From Clostridiales bacterium (lineage in GTDB: Bacteria > Bacillota > Clostridia > Oscillospirales > Oscillospiraceae): DNA of 64,000 nucleotides. The notes under the pieces are model-generated. The model was given only the letters and a program-made list of their open reading frames with translations, ran no database searches and was not told the origin of the DNA. Both the position numbers and the translations under genes were made by a program. The stretch covers positions 1-64,000 of the forward strand of contig JALERU010000049.1 of NCBI GenBank assembly GCA_022764045.1, written 5' to 3'. Positions 7,190 to 15,706 of this stretch are shown one piece after another; position 1 is the stretch's first letter; every line of letters starts with the position of its first letter.

Positions 7190-8962
7190 TTATTTTACCG
7201 TGAAATTTCCAAACTGCCGGCCCAAAGCCAGCAGGTCATTAAACTTGTCCTCCTCCGACTGAGGCTGGCCGGACGCCTGAGCGGGCGCCGGTTGGGCTGC
7301 AGGCTCGGGCTTTCCCACCTTAAAAACCACCCGGCGTTTTTGGCCGGTGTACGCCTCGGCGGCCCGCTCCAACATGGCGGGGGTGTCTCCCCGGCTCAGG
7401 AAACCCTGGGTCAACTCGGAGTCGGTCCAAATGGTCAGGGTCCGTTCCTCAAAAGTCCCGGTCACCGACTCGGGCTTGTGGAGGAAGGAATTGACCATGG
7501 GAGGGAGATCCCGCAGGGTAGACAGGAAAGCGGGCCACTCCACCGTCCCTTCGCCGGTCTTTTTGGGGGGAGGCACCGGTGCTGCCGGGCTGGGAGGGGG
7601 CGCGCTCACCGGCGCAGCCTGAGGGGCCGGAGGTTCCGGCGCAGGCGCTCTGTCCCAGGGAGGGGTCTCCTCCTCTTCGGCGAAAACGAAAGGCTCCTCA
7701 TCCTCCTCCGGCGGGGGTACGTCCTCCCAAGGAGGTGTGTCTTCCGCCGCAATGGGCTCCGGCGCCTTTTTCGGCGGCTCCTGCTCCGTAGGCGTTGCCG
7801 TCCGCTGCACCACAATGCCCTTGGCCACTTGTTCCTCCAGGCGGCTCAGGCGGGCGGACAGCCCCTCTGTACTATCCGACAAGCGGCGGTCGCACAGCCG
7901 GATCAGGCAGAGCTCCGCGTCCAGCCGACGGCTGCTGCTGCGATACAGGTCGGCCTGAGCCGCCTGCAAAACGGTCATCATCTGCACCAGCTCCGCAGCG
8001 GTGAACCCCTCGGTGAGCCGGCGGATCACGCGCTCCTCATAGCCCCCGGTGAGCAGGCCGTGGCCTCCCTCCGGGGCGGTTTTGCGGATGAGCAGATCGC
8101 GCACCAGGGAAGCAATCTCTCCCAGTAGGGCGCCCATGTCTTTTCCGTCCCGATAGAGGGTGTCCAGCTCTTCCAGGGCCCCGGCGGTGTCCTCTCGGGC
8201 CACGCAGTCCAGAATCTTCGCCGTCCGGCGGTTTCCCGCCAGGCCCAGCACATCCAAGACCACTTCTTCGCTCAGCTCCCCCTCCGCGCCGCCGCACTGG
8301 TCCAGCAGGGACAGGCCGTCCCGCAGTCCGCCGTCGGCCAGACGGGCCAGCAGCTCTGCCGCCGGGGGGGTTAGCGCAATGCCCTCCTGCCGAGCCACAT
8401 AGTCCAGCCGCCCAGCCAGGGCCCGGGGGGAAATCCGCTTAAAGGCAAACTGCTGGCACCGGGACTTGATGGTAGCGGGGACCTTGTGCAGTTCCGTGGT
8501 AGCCAAAATAAACATCAGGTGGGCCGGTGGCTCCTCCAAAATCTTCAGCAAAGCGTTAAAAGCCGCAGTGGAGAGCATATGGACCTCGTCCACAATATAA
8601 ACCCGTTTCCGCACCGCCGCCGGGGTATAGGCCGCCTCGTCCCGCAGGGCGCGGATCTGATCCACACCGTTGTTGGAGGCCGCGTCCAGCTCCAGCACAT
8701 CCAGGATGGAGCCGTTTTCAATGCCCAGGCAGGAAGGACAGCAGTTACAGGGGTTGCCGTCCACCGGGTTTTCGCAGTTGACTGCCCGGGCCAGGATTTT
8801 GGCGCAGGTGGTCTTGCCGGTGCCCCGGGTGCCCGTAAAGAGATAGGCGTGGGACAGCCGGCCCGTGGCCACCTGCCGCTTCAGTGTCTCAGTAATATGG
8901 GGCTGCCCTACCACCTCGTCAAAGGTGCGGGGCCGCCATTTCCGGTAAAGTGCCTGGTACAC
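7190..8962 (-). CDS. dnaX: DNA polymerase III gamma/tau subunit
   Basis: This 590-residue clamp-loader ATPase has Walker A GTRGTGKTT near residue 45, a four-cysteine zinc site (CENP...CNCCPSC) near 64-79, Walker B with DEVHML near 120, and the sensor-1 region ILATTELHK. A long Pro/Glu-rich linker follows, then a C-terminal tau-like domain. It loads the sliding clamp in the replisome. I use the GTG at 8962 (VYQALYRKWRPRTF) because agaggagg lies just before it and family proteins start there; the track start at 9145 extends into SRP RNA. The gene sits directly behind the SRP RNA terminator. No obvious slippery heptamer for a short gamma form was seen. Confidence 0.95.
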   Translation of the reverse strand: MYQALYRKWRPRTFDEVVGQPHITETLKRQVATGRLSHAYLFTGTRGTGKTTCAKILARAVNCENPVDGNPCNCCPSCLGIENGSILDVLELDAASNNGVDQIRALRDEAAYTPAAVRKRVYIVDEVHMLSTAAFNALLKILEEPPAHLMFILATTELHKVPATIKSRCQQFAFKRISPRALAGRLDYVARQEGIALTPPAAELLARLADGGLRDGLSLLDQCGGAEGELSEEVVLDVLGLAGNRRTAKILDCVAREDTAGALEELDTLYRDGKDMGALLGEIASLVRDLLIRKTAPEGGHGLLTGGYEERVIRRLTEGFTAAELVQMMTVLQAAQADLYRSSSRRLDAELCLIRLCDRRLSDSTEGLSARLSRLEEQVAKGIVVQRTATPTEQEPPKKAPEPIAAEDTPPWEDVPPPEEDEEPFVFAEEEETPPWDRAPAPEPPAPQAAPVSAPPPSPAAPVPPPKKTGEGTVEWPAFLSTLRDLPPMVNSFLHKPESVTGTFEERTLTIWTDSELTQGFLSRGDTPAMLERAAEAYTGQKRRVVFKVGKPEPAAQPAPAQASGQPQSEEDKFNDLLALGRQFGNFTVK

Positions 8963-8989
8963 CGGCCTTCCTCCTCTGTTTTGTGTCAT

Positions 8990-9024
8990 AAAAACAAATC
9001 TGCCTATGCTTCGGCATCCGGCAG
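8990..9024 (-). terminator. SRP RNA terminator in the dnaX leader
   Basis: On the minus strand CTGCC and GGCAG enclose an inner ATGC-CGAA-GCAT hairpin, followed by ATTTGTTTTT. It ends about 27 nt before the dnaX start. dnaX must use read-through of this terminator or a promoter inside the SRP RNA gene. Confidence 0.7.
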
Positions 9025-9310
9025 GACCGCACACCGGCCTTTGAAGGACCTCCCATCCCTGTCTCACCGGCAGCCAGCTCAAAACCGGCAAACCCGCGGC
9101 ACACGCGGCGTTCTGCTTAGTGCTGCTCGGTTCCCCGCCTGACACGGTTCACAGTGCTGCGTTGCGCAGGACCGATTTATCATCACCGCTTACCGGCAAC
9201 TAACGGAACAAGAGGCCTCCGGGGGTCCGGGATTCATCCCTGCTACAGCGGATTGCAGGTACAGGGCACCGCTATCTCCCCGACTAGTGCGGCCATGCCC
9301 GATGCCGATA
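9013..9310 (-). ncRNA. ffs: Signal recognition particle RNA, large Firmicutes type
   Basis: The minus strand at 9122-9143 contains GTCAGGCGGGGAACCGAGCAG, the conserved helix 8 with a GGAA tetraloop and asymmetric internal loop that binds Ffh. About 150 nt upstream is the Alu-domain signature: GTGCC CTGTACC, then GCAATCCGCT and AGCAGGG, which aligns well with the remembered B. subtilis scRNA. The 5' and 3' ends pair (GGCATCGGGCA with TGCCGGATGCC, one mismatch). A SRP RNA gene directly before dnaX is the usual Firmicutes order. Ends are approximate, within 20 nt. Confidence 0.93.
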
Positions 9311-9336
9311 CAGCATCCGGCAGACTGTTGGTACAT

Positions 9337-9365
9337 ATCATACAACATTTTCCCAAAAGAATCAA
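9337..9365 (-). promoter_or_regulatory. Promoter of the SRP RNA gene
   Basis: On the minus strand TTGATT, a 17-bp spacer and TATGAT give a near-consensus sigma-A promoter. The start would be near 9330, about 20 nt before the paired 5' end of the SRP RNA. Confidence 0.75.
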
Positions 9366-9406
9366 GCCGCTCCCGCAAAAATATTGCCTTCGGCCGCAAA
9401 AAAGTC

Positions 9407-9434
9407 TTTACTTTTTTCTATCTTCTGGTATACT
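9407..9434 (+). promoter_or_regulatory. Promoter of tRNA-Ala
   Basis: TTTACT, a 16-bp spacer and TATACT preceded by TGG (extended -10), with a second overlapping TATAAT, lie about 50 nt before the tRNA. It is divergent from the SRP RNA promoter 42 bp away. Confidence 0.65.
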
Positions 9435-9485
9435 ATAATCTTGTTCGGAGAAAGCGCAGACCTTTGCCGGGAAAACAACATACAT

Positions 9486-9561
9486 GGGCCTATAGCTCAG
9501 TTGGGAGAGCGTTCGGTTCGCATCCGAGAGGTCGAGGGTTCGAATCCCTTTAGGTCCACCA
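9486..9561 (+). tRNA. tRNA-Ala (anticodon CGC)
   Basis: The cloverleaf is complete: acceptor GGGCCTA with TAGGTCC, D arm GCTC/GAGC, anticodon stem TTCGG/CCGAG, T arm GAGGG/CCCTT and an encoded CCA end. The loop TTCGCAT gives anticodon CGC, reading GCG. The G3:U70 acceptor wobble that identifies alanine tRNAs is present. Confidence 0.95.
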
Positions 9562-9566
9562 CATAG

Positions 9567-9600
9567 AAAACCACCGCTGTTCACTGCGGTGGTTTTCCTT
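9567..9600 (+). terminator. Terminator of tRNA-Ala
   Basis: An 11-bp perfect stem (aaaaccaccgc with gcggtggtttt, 8-nt loop) followed by a T-rich stretch starts 5 nt after the tRNA. Confidence 0.85.
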
Positions 9601-9775
9601 TCTATTTTTTCCTTTCCAACATCAGCCCAGATACCATGTTGCTTAATGGGGTGAATTGCGCCGTTTGGATTGCCATACAGCGCAGCCTTCTTCCGCGCCC
9701 CCAGGCCCTGAATAATACTCTCCTTTCCCACCTTTCAAAAATGGGTGAAAACCGTTTTATTTGCATCCTTCCCCC
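9601..9775. other. Gene-free stretch before the phosphorelay
   Basis: I see no supported gene or structured RNA here. The only track ORF (9408-9731, minus) is mostly antisense to the tRNA. The whole gap from the tRNA to the next gene is about 450 bp and otherwise holds the tRNA terminator and the promoter at 9776. Confidence 0.6.
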
Positions 9776-9804
9776 TTGAAAAAAGACGATACATATATTA
9801 TACT
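9776..9804 (+). promoter_or_regulatory. Sigma-A promoter for the phosphorelay operon
   Basis: TTGAAA, a 17-bp spacer and TATACT, with a second TATAAT shifted 7 bp downstream, form a strong promoter. The leader to the coding region is about 170-200 nt. Confidence 0.7.
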
Positions 9805-10014
9805 GTATAATAATTCAATTATGCTGGCGCGCAGGCAGCGGGACGGAACAGGCAGCCTGCTTCTTTGTTTTTCCACCCTCCGCGCCTCCTGCTCCTTTGC
9901 CTCGATCTGTTCCCTTCCCAGGAGGTGTGGGGCTCTGGGACACGTTGAGAAAATAACTTTTACAGGAAGCTGTGATGGACCATTAACCTCAACCATACAC
10001 AAAAACAGAAAATC

Positions 10015-12069
10015 TTGATTGTAGACGATTCGGAAATGAACCGTTCTATTTTGGCGGATATGCTGGACAGTCAGTATGAGATTCTCGAGGCCGAAGACGG
10101 CGCCGCGGCCATCACCATGCTCCAAAAGCACGTGCTGGATATCTCCCTGGTGCTGCTAGATGTGGTGATGCCCAATGTGGACGGCTTTGAAGTGCTGACC
10201 GTGATGAACCAGAAGCACTGGATTGACGACATCCCTGTGATTATGATCTCCGCTGAAAGTGGCTCGACCCAGGTGGAGCGGGCCTATGAACTGGGCGTGA
10301 CGGATTTTATTCCCCGCCCCTTCGACACCCTGATCGTCCGCCGCCGGGTAAACAACACCATCCTGCTGCTGGCCAAGCAGAAAGAGCTCATCGGGATGCT
10401 GGCCGATCAGATCTATGAAAAAGAGCGCATGAGCAGCATCATGGTGGATATTCTGAGCCATGTTGTGGAGTTCCGAAACGGGGAAAGCGGGCAGCACATC
10501 ATCCATGTCCGCACTTTGACGGAGATTTTTCTGCGACAGTTGCAGCGAAAGACAGACCAGTACCGGTTCTCCCAGGCCGACGTGGCTCTCATCTGCACCG
10601 CCTCAGCCCTTCACGACATCGGCAAAATCGCCGTGAACGAAGATATCCTAAACAAGCCCGGCCGGCTGACGCCGGAAGAGTTTGAGCTGATGAAAACCCA
10701 CTCCCTGGTGGGCGCGGAGATGCTGGAAAACATCTCTACCTATGGAAACGAGCCCCTGGTGAAAACCGCCTACGAGATCTGCCGCTGGCACCACGAGCGT
10801 TATGACGGGCGGGGCTATCCCGACGGGCTGGTGGGCGACGACATCCCCATCTCCGCCCAGATTGTGGCCCTGGCAGACGTCTATGACGCGCTGACCAGCG
10901 ACCGCTGCTACAAAAAAGCTTTTTCCCATGAGACCGCGGTGCAAATGATCCTGGACGGTCAGTGCGGCGTTTTTAACCCCCTGCTGCTGGACTGTCTGCG
11001 GGACGTGGCCCCCACTCTGGCGGAGGAACTGGCCCGGGCCTCTACCCAGACCCGTCAGCCGGAACCGCGGCAGCTTTCCCAGGAGATCATCTATCACAAG
11101 GATCTGCTGGCCTCCGAGCGGTCCCTGCGGCTGCTGGATCACGAGCGGATGAAATATAATTTCTTTGCCGCCATGACGGAGGAAATCCAGTTTGAATACA
11201 CCGTAACGCCCAACATGCTCACCCTGTCTGGCTGGGGCGCGAAAAAGCTGGGTCTGGACGAGGTGATTATGGAGCCCCAGAAAGATGAAAAAGTTCTCCG
11301 GCTTATCGGGGCAGACACCTGGCGAAGCATTGCCAACGCCCTGCAGGTAACGTCACCGGAGCACCCGATGACCAACTATGAGTGTCTGCTCCACCTCGAT
11401 GGGCAGCCCCGCTGGCACCGGATCATCGCCCAGTCCATGTGGTCGGCCGAGGATTCCCCCAGCTATGTGGGCGCCATCGGCAAAATCGTGGATATCCATG
11501 ACTCCCGGGTGAAACTGGAGGACTTGGAAAAACGGGCCTCCCACGACATGCTGACAGGGCTTTTGAACCACTCCAGCGCCAAAGAGCTCATCCGAAACAA
11601 GATTAAAAGCAACCCAAAGGAAGCCTACCTTCTGGTGATTCTTGACCTGGACCAGTTCAAAGCCGCCAACGACAGCTTCGGGCACATCTTTGGGGATCAG
11701 GTCCTCATCCACGTGACAAAGCAGCTGCGTCAAAGCACCCGCCGGGATGATATCGTGGCCCGGGTGGGTGGCGATGAGTTTTTGATCTTCCTGGAATATA
11801 AAACAGACGCCACACAGGTGGTGGACCGTATTTTCGGCGCCATCACCGGGCATTACAAGGACTTCCCCCTCTCTGTCAGCATGGGGGTCGCCTGCACAAA
11901 TGAAGTGGGGGGTGAATACGAAAAGCTGTTTCACGCGGCGGATCAGGCGCTCTATTCCGCCAAACGGGCGGGACGCCGCCAGTACCGCTTTTATGACGAT
12001 TCCATGCGGGAGACACTGTCTGCCATTTCTCCCATTGACCGAGATGTAAAAGGAGGGAGCCCCAAATGA
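10015..12069 (+). CDS. Response regulator with HD-GYP, PAS-like and GGDEF domains
   Basis: This protein of about 684 residues has four domains. Residues 1-120 form a receiver with phospho-acceptor Asp in LLDVVMP. Residues 140-330 form an HD-GYP phosphodiesterase with HDIGK and HHERYDGRGYP. Residues 365-500 look like a PAS sensor. Residues 510-670 form a diguanylate cyclase with an intact GGDEF motif. It could both make and degrade cyclic di-GMP under phosphorylation control. The start is unclear: the track TTG clips the first receiver strand (KQKILIVDDSE is in frame upstream), and the best ribosome-binding-site/ATG pair (aggaag, ATG at 9975) is in another frame and stops after three codons. 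The stop overlaps the HPt gene by 4 nt. Confidence 0.88.
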   Translation: MIVDDSEMNRSILADMLDSQYEILEAEDGAAAITMLQKHVLDISLVLLDVVMPNVDGFEVLTVMNQKHWIDDIPVIMISAESGSTQVERAYELGVTDFIPRPFDTLIVRRRVNNTILLLAKQKELIGMLADQIYEKERMSSIMVDILSHVVEFRNGESGQHIIHVRTLTEIFLRQLQRKTDQYRFSQADVALICTASALHDIGKIAVNEDILNKPGRLTPEEFELMKTHSLVGAEMLENISTYGNEPLVKTAYEICRWHHERYDGRGYPDGLVGDDIPISAQIVALADVYDALTSDRCYKKAFSHETAVQMILDGQCGVFNPLLLDCLRDVAPTLAEELARASTQTRQPEPRQLSQEIIYHKDLLASERSLRLLDHERMKYNFFAAMTEEIQFEYTVTPNMLTLSGWGAKKLGLDEVIMEPQKDEKVLRLIGADTWRSIANALQVTSPEHPMTNYECLLHLDGQPRWHRIIAQSMWSAEDSPSYVGAIGKIVDIHDSRVKLEDLEKRASHDMLTGLLNHSSAKELIRNKIKSNPKEAYLLVILDLDQFKAANDSFGHIFGDQVLIHVTKQLRQSTRRDDIVARVGGDEFLIFLEYKTDATQVVDRIFGAITGHYKDFPLSVSMGVACTNEVGGEYEKLFHAADQALYSAKRAGRRQYRFYDDSMRETLSAISPIDRDVKGGSPK

Positions 12070-12428
12070 CTCTGCAAGATTGCTACGCCGCCCTGGGCGG
12101 CAACTACGCGGATGTATCCGCCCGTCTACACAGCGACCGTTTGGTGCAGAAATTTCTTCTGAAGTATTTAGACGACCCCAGCTTCCAACAGCTCTGCACC
12201 GCCATGGAGGAGAAGGATTATGAGTTGGCTTTTCGGGCCGCGCACACCATCAAGGGCGTGTGCCAGAACCTGAGCTTTACCCAGCTACTGGACTCCAGCA
12301 GCCAGCTCTCCGACGCCCTTCGCCATGGCTGGACCCCAGAAGCAGACCCGTTGCTGGAACGGGTGAAAGCCGATCAGATGACCGTAACAGCAGCAATTCA
12401 ATCCTTCCGCGAGGAGAGTGAAGGGTAA
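12066..12428 (+). CDS. Stand-alone histidine phosphotransfer (HPt) protein
   Basis: This 120-residue HPt protein has the phospho-accepting histidine in AAHTIKGVCQNL near residue 60, within a predicted four-helix bundle. It would carry phosphate between the receivers of the hybrid kinase encoded next and the receiver of the HD-GYP/GGDEF protein encoded before. The ATG overlaps the previous stop (ATGA) and the following gene starts 1 nt after its own stop, so the three proteins are probably made in fixed ratio. Confidence 0.9.
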   Translation: MTLQDCYAALGGNYADVSARLHSDRLVQKFLLKYLDDPSFQQLCTAMEEKDYELAFRAAHTIKGVCQNLSFTQLLDSSSQLSDALRHGWTPEADPLLERVKADQMTVTAAIQSFREESEG

Positions 12429-12429
12429 C

Positions 12430-14976
12430 ATGCAGAACAAAATCTACCGCTTTTTGGTCGGTAGCCTGGTGGTCATTTGTGCGGTCTGCGTAACCGTGTT
12501 CGGGGTGCTGGCTTCCTATCTGAACCGGGAAAATGAGCAGGCCATCAGCCAGATTGGCAACATTTACATGGCCAGCATGAACGATAGAATCTCCAAGCAT
12601 TTTGAAACCATGACCGATCACCGCCTGGAGCAGATGGAGACACTGACCAAGACCATCCCGCCCGCCTACCGCACCGGGAAAGAGTCTCTGGCCGAATGGC
12701 TGGAATACAACGGGCAGGCCAGAGGGTTTGACTCTGTGTCCTACTGCCACGCCGACGGAAGCCTTGAGATTATCTATGGGGAAGAGATCAGGCCCTATAG
12801 CTCCACGACCCTTCTCAACGCCATAGAAAACGGCCAGAACATCGTTGCCGTCGGCTATAACGGCGAGGGTGAGCAGGTGATTCTGGCCTGCGTGTCTGTC
12901 AGCGTTGACGTGCCGGGCATGGAGGACTGTATCGGCCTGGTGGGTGAGTTGCCTATCAGCGCAATCGCCGACTCGCTGTATCTGGAGGACGAGGATGCCC
13001 TGATCTATTCCTTTATCATCCGTAAGGATGGCAGCTTTGTGGTGCGCAACTCCGACGCAGTGCGGAGCAACTATTTTGACCGGGTCCGGGCCATCTATGA
13101 TGACCTGGACGGCCAAACCCCCGAGGAATACATTACGGAGCTTGAGGCCGCCATGCAGTCTGGAAGCGACTACTCCACCATGATCCAATTCAATGGTGAG
13201 CGCCGCCACATGTACTGCTCCAGCCTGCCGAACTCCGTCTGGTATTTGGTAACCCTCATGCCTTACGGCGCGCTGAACGAGTCGGTGGAAACCCTGGGAA
13301 CCCGGTCCCTTACTGCGGCCATGGGAAGCTGCGCAGTGATCCTTGTGATTCTGCTGTTTGTGTTCCTACGGTATTTCGCCATGAACCGCACCCAGATGAA
13401 GGAACTGGAGGAGGCCAGACAGATGGCCGAGGAAGCCAGCCGGTCCAAGAGTGAGTTCCTCTCTAACATGAGCCACGATATCCGCACACCCATGAACGCC
13501 ATTGTGGGCATGACGGCCATCGCTACAACCCACATCGACGATCCCCAGCAGGTACGCAACTGCCTGAAAAAGATCACCCTATCCAGCAAGCATCTTCTGG
13601 GGCTGATTAACGACGTGCTGGATATGTCCAAGATCGAAAGCGGAAAGATGGCCCTGAATGTGGAGCTGGTCTCCCTGCGGGAAGTCATGGACAGCATCGT
13701 CAACATCGTGCAGCCCCAGGTAAGGGCCAAACATCAGAAATTCAACATCTCTATTTACGACATCAGCTCGGAGAATGTACACTGCGACAGCGTGCGTCTG
13801 AACCAGATTTTGCTGAACCTGCTCTCCAATGCCATCAAATTCACCCCGGAGGGGGGTTCCATCCAGGTGGTTCTTCATGAGGAACGCTCTCCCAAGGGTG
13901 ATGGTTATGTCCGCATCCGCATCCAGGTGCAGGACACCGGCATTGGGATGTCGGAAGAGTTCCAAGCCCATATCTTTGAGTCCTTTACCCGGGAGGACAA
14001 CAAGCGGGTCCACAGGATCGAAGGAACGGGCCTGGGGATGGCCATCACCAAGTACATTGTGGACGCTATGGACGGCGAGATTACTTTGTCCAGCCGTCTC
14101 GGCGAAGGCAGTGAGTTCCAGGTTGTTTTGGACCTGGAGCGCGCCGAGGAACGGGCGGAGGATATGATCCTGCCCGACTGGAACATGCTGGTGGTAGACG
14201 ACGACCGCCAGCTGTGCGAGAGCACCGTGGACTCCTTAAAGTCCATCGGCATCCGGGCGGACTGGGTGCTGGACGGCGAGAGCGCCGTGCGCACCGTCAC
14301 CCAGCACCACAACCGCCACGCGGATTACCACGTGATTTTGCTGGACTGGAAGCTGCCTGACATGGACGGTATCCAAACCGCCCGGGCGCTGCGGGCCCAG
14401 TTGGGCGACGACGTGCCCATCCTGCTCATGTCCGCCTACGACTGGACCGAGATTGAGGAAGAGGCCCGGGCGGCCGGCATCAGCGGCTTTTTGATGAAAC
14501 CCCTTTTCCGGTCCACCCTGTATTATGGCCTGCTGCCCTATGCCAACGAGGAAGAAACCCAAAGCAAGAAGAAAGAGGACGACACGCCGTCATTCTGCAA
14601 CAAACGTCTCCTGGTGGCCGAGGACAACGAGCTCAACTGGGAGATCGCCTACGAGCTGCTTCAGGAGATTGGACTGAAGCTGGAATGGGCGGAAAACGGC
14701 CAGATCTGCGTGGATATGCTCCGGCGGTCCGAGCCGGGATACTACGACGGAATCCTCATGGACATTCGCATGCCCGTGATGAACGGCTATGAAGCCACCG
14801 ACGCCATCCGGGCCATGGACCGTCCGGATGCCTCCCTGCCCATCATCGCCATGACGGCGGACGCCTACTCCGAAGACATCAAGCGCTGCCTGGAGCATGG
14901 CATGAACGCCCATGTGGCCAAGCCCATTGACCTGAAAGAAGTCGTCCGGGTTCTCAAACGATATCTGGGTGACTGA
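12430..14976 (+). CDS. Membrane hybrid histidine kinase with two receiver domains
   Basis: This 848-residue sensor has a membrane segment at about 6-28, an extracellular sensor of about 270 residues (Cache-like by length and position), and a second segment near 300-320. HisKA follows with the phospho-histidine in MSHDIRTPMNA near 352, then HATPase with NLLSNAIKFTPEGG, DTGIGM and GTGLGMAITK. Two receivers end the protein (LLDWKLPDMDG and LMDIRMPVMNGYE). It should start a His-Asp-His-Asp relay through the HPt protein. I chose the ATG at 12430 over the overlapping GTG at 12418, whose ribosome binding site would be too close. The extracellular ligand is unknown. Confidence 0.92.
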   Translation: MQNKIYRFLVGSLVVICAVCVTVFGVLASYLNRENEQAISQIGNIYMASMNDRISKHFETMTDHRLEQMETLTKTIPPAYRTGKESLAEWLEYNGQARGFDSVSYCHADGSLEIIYGEEIRPYSSTTLLNAIENGQNIVAVGYNGEGEQVILACVSVSVDVPGMEDCIGLVGELPISAIADSLYLEDEDALIYSFIIRKDGSFVVRNSDAVRSNYFDRVRAIYDDLDGQTPEEYITELEAAMQSGSDYSTMIQFNGERRHMYCSSLPNSVWYLVTLMPYGALNESVETLGTRSLTAAMGSCAVILVILLFVFLRYFAMNRTQMKELEEARQMAEEASRSKSEFLSNMSHDIRTPMNAIVGMTAIATTHIDDPQQVRNCLKKITLSSKHLLGLINDVLDMSKIESGKMALNVELVSLREVMDSIVNIVQPQVRAKHQKFNISIYDISSENVHCDSVRLNQILLNLLSNAIKFTPEGGSIQVVLHEERSPKGDGYVRIRIQVQDTGIGMSEEFQAHIFESFTREDNKRVHRIEGTGLGMAITKYIVDAMDGEITLSSRLGEGSEFQVVLDLERAEERAEDMILPDWNMLVVDDDRQLCESTVDSLKSIGIRADWVLDGESAVRTVTQHHNRHADYHVILLDWKLPDMDGIQTARALRAQLGDDVPILLMSAYDWTEIEEEARAAGISGFLMKPLFRSTLYYGLLPYANEEETQSKKKEDDTPSFCNKRLLVAEDNELNWEIAYELLQEIGLKLEWAENGQICVDMLRRSEPGYYDGILMDIRMPVMNGYEATDAIRAMDRPDASLPIIAMTADAYSEDIKRCLEHGMNAHVAKPIDLKEVVRVLKRYLGD

Positions 14977-15000
14977 ACTCTTTTCCCATCCCTATGAACA

Positions 15001-15045
15001 GAAAGCCGCTCCCTTCGGAGGTTCCGAGGGGGGCGGCTTTCATGC
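15001..15045 (+). terminator. Terminator after the phosphorelay operon
   Basis: gaaagccgc pairs with gcggctttc and an inner tcgga/tccga hairpin stacks above it. The following T-run is weak, so efficiency is uncertain. Confidence 0.6.
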
Positions 15046-15074
15046 TATGACATCTTTTTTTGGCCGGTAAAATG

Positions 15075-15103
15075 GTATAATTCTCCCTCCGGATGGCAAA
15101 CTA
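15075..15103 (+). promoter_or_regulatory. Candidate forespore promoter of the coat-like genes
   Basis: GTATA, a 17-bp spacer and CAAACTA resemble the sigma-G pattern, with the same 17-bp spacing as the spoVAD candidate. The same bases include an extended -10 (TGGTATAAT) for sigma-A, so the two readings compete. Confidence 0.35.
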
Positions 15104-15150
15104 TATTCCGTCTTCCCTTGGGAGGATAAACTGACTAAGAGGTGATCGCC

Positions 15151-15324
15151 ATGACAACCAAAGAGCTGCTCTATATCGAAGATGCTCTGGGCCATGAGAA
15201 GTATTTCCAGAGCAAGTGCAAGGAAACCGCCAGCCAGCTTCAGGACCCGGAGCTGAAAAACTACGTGACCCAGATGGCCCAGAAGCATCAACAGATCTTC
15301 CAGAAATTCTACGGCCTGCTGTAA
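15151..15324 (+). CDS. Small spore coat-like protein
   Basis: This 57-residue helical protein (TTKELLYIEDALGHEKYFQSKCKE) resembles short CotF-associated proteins of Clostridia, in which an ED.L.HE.Y pattern is shared with the ferritin-like coat family. It precedes a CotF-like gene by 13 nt, so the two form an operon. The ATG at 15151 is preferred over ATC/ATG choices upstream because aagaggtgat lies 5-7 nt before it. The function is inferred from the neighbour. Confidence 0.6.
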   Translation: MTTKELLYIEDALGHEKYFQSKCKETASQLQDPELKNYVTQMAQKHQQIFQKFYGLL

Positions 15325-15337
15325 GGAGGAAATGAAA

Positions 15338-15583
15338 ATGGACGATAAAAACTTAATGGAAAATATCCTTTTGCTGGAGAAGGGTGTCTGCGACCTCTTC
15401 CTCCATGGCACCATCGAATCTCCCACCAGCAGCGTGCATCAGGCCTTCAACTCTGCCCTGGGCGAGTCCCTGACCATGCAGGACACCATCTATGACATGA
15501 TGGCCGACAAGGGCTGGTACCCCACGGAACAGGCCGAGCAGAAAAAGGTCAACTCCGTCAAGCAAAAATTCAGCGGTCAGTAA
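15338..15583 (+). CDS. CotF-family spore coat protein
   Basis: This 81-residue protein begins DDKNLMENILLLEKGVCDLFLHGTIES and contains SLTMQDTIYDMMADKGWYP, the spacing and residues typical of the CotF coat family. It should be a small component of the spore coat. Two ATGs are possible; the second, at 15338, has correct spacing (8 nt) from the strong aaggagg, whereas 15332 is too close. It ends before a long terminator hairpin. Confidence 0.8.
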   Translation: MDDKNLMENILLLEKGVCDLFLHGTIESPTSSVHQAFNSALGESLTMQDTIYDMMADKGWYPTEQAEQKKVNSVKQKFSGQ

Positions 15584-15623
15584 CCAAAAACGCAGGTTCC
15601 CCATGCACCTGCGTCTGGTAAGG

Positions 15624-15663
15624 AAACAGTAGACACTCACAAACGTGTGGGTGTCTACTGTTT
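15624..15663 (+). terminator. Terminator of the coat-like operon
   Basis: A perfect 13-bp stem (aaacagtagacac with gtgtctactgttt) ends in a T-run. A smaller hairpin (acgcaggt/acctgcgt) lies just before it. Confidence 0.8.
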
Positions 15664-15706
15664 TGCTGCGCCTGTGGGCGCGGGTAAGTCCCGTTGAATA
15701 AATGAC

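Noticed and set aside
8963-9145. N-terminal extension of DnaX to the GTG at 9145
   Set aside because: It translates the SRP RNA; homologues and the ribosome binding site support the GTG at 8962.
9408-9731. Minus-strand ORF of 107 aa containing a GPKGIRTLDLSDANRTLSQLSYRP stretch
   Set aside because: It is antisense to tRNA-Ala; this peptide is a well-known artefact of translating the reverse strand of tRNA genes.
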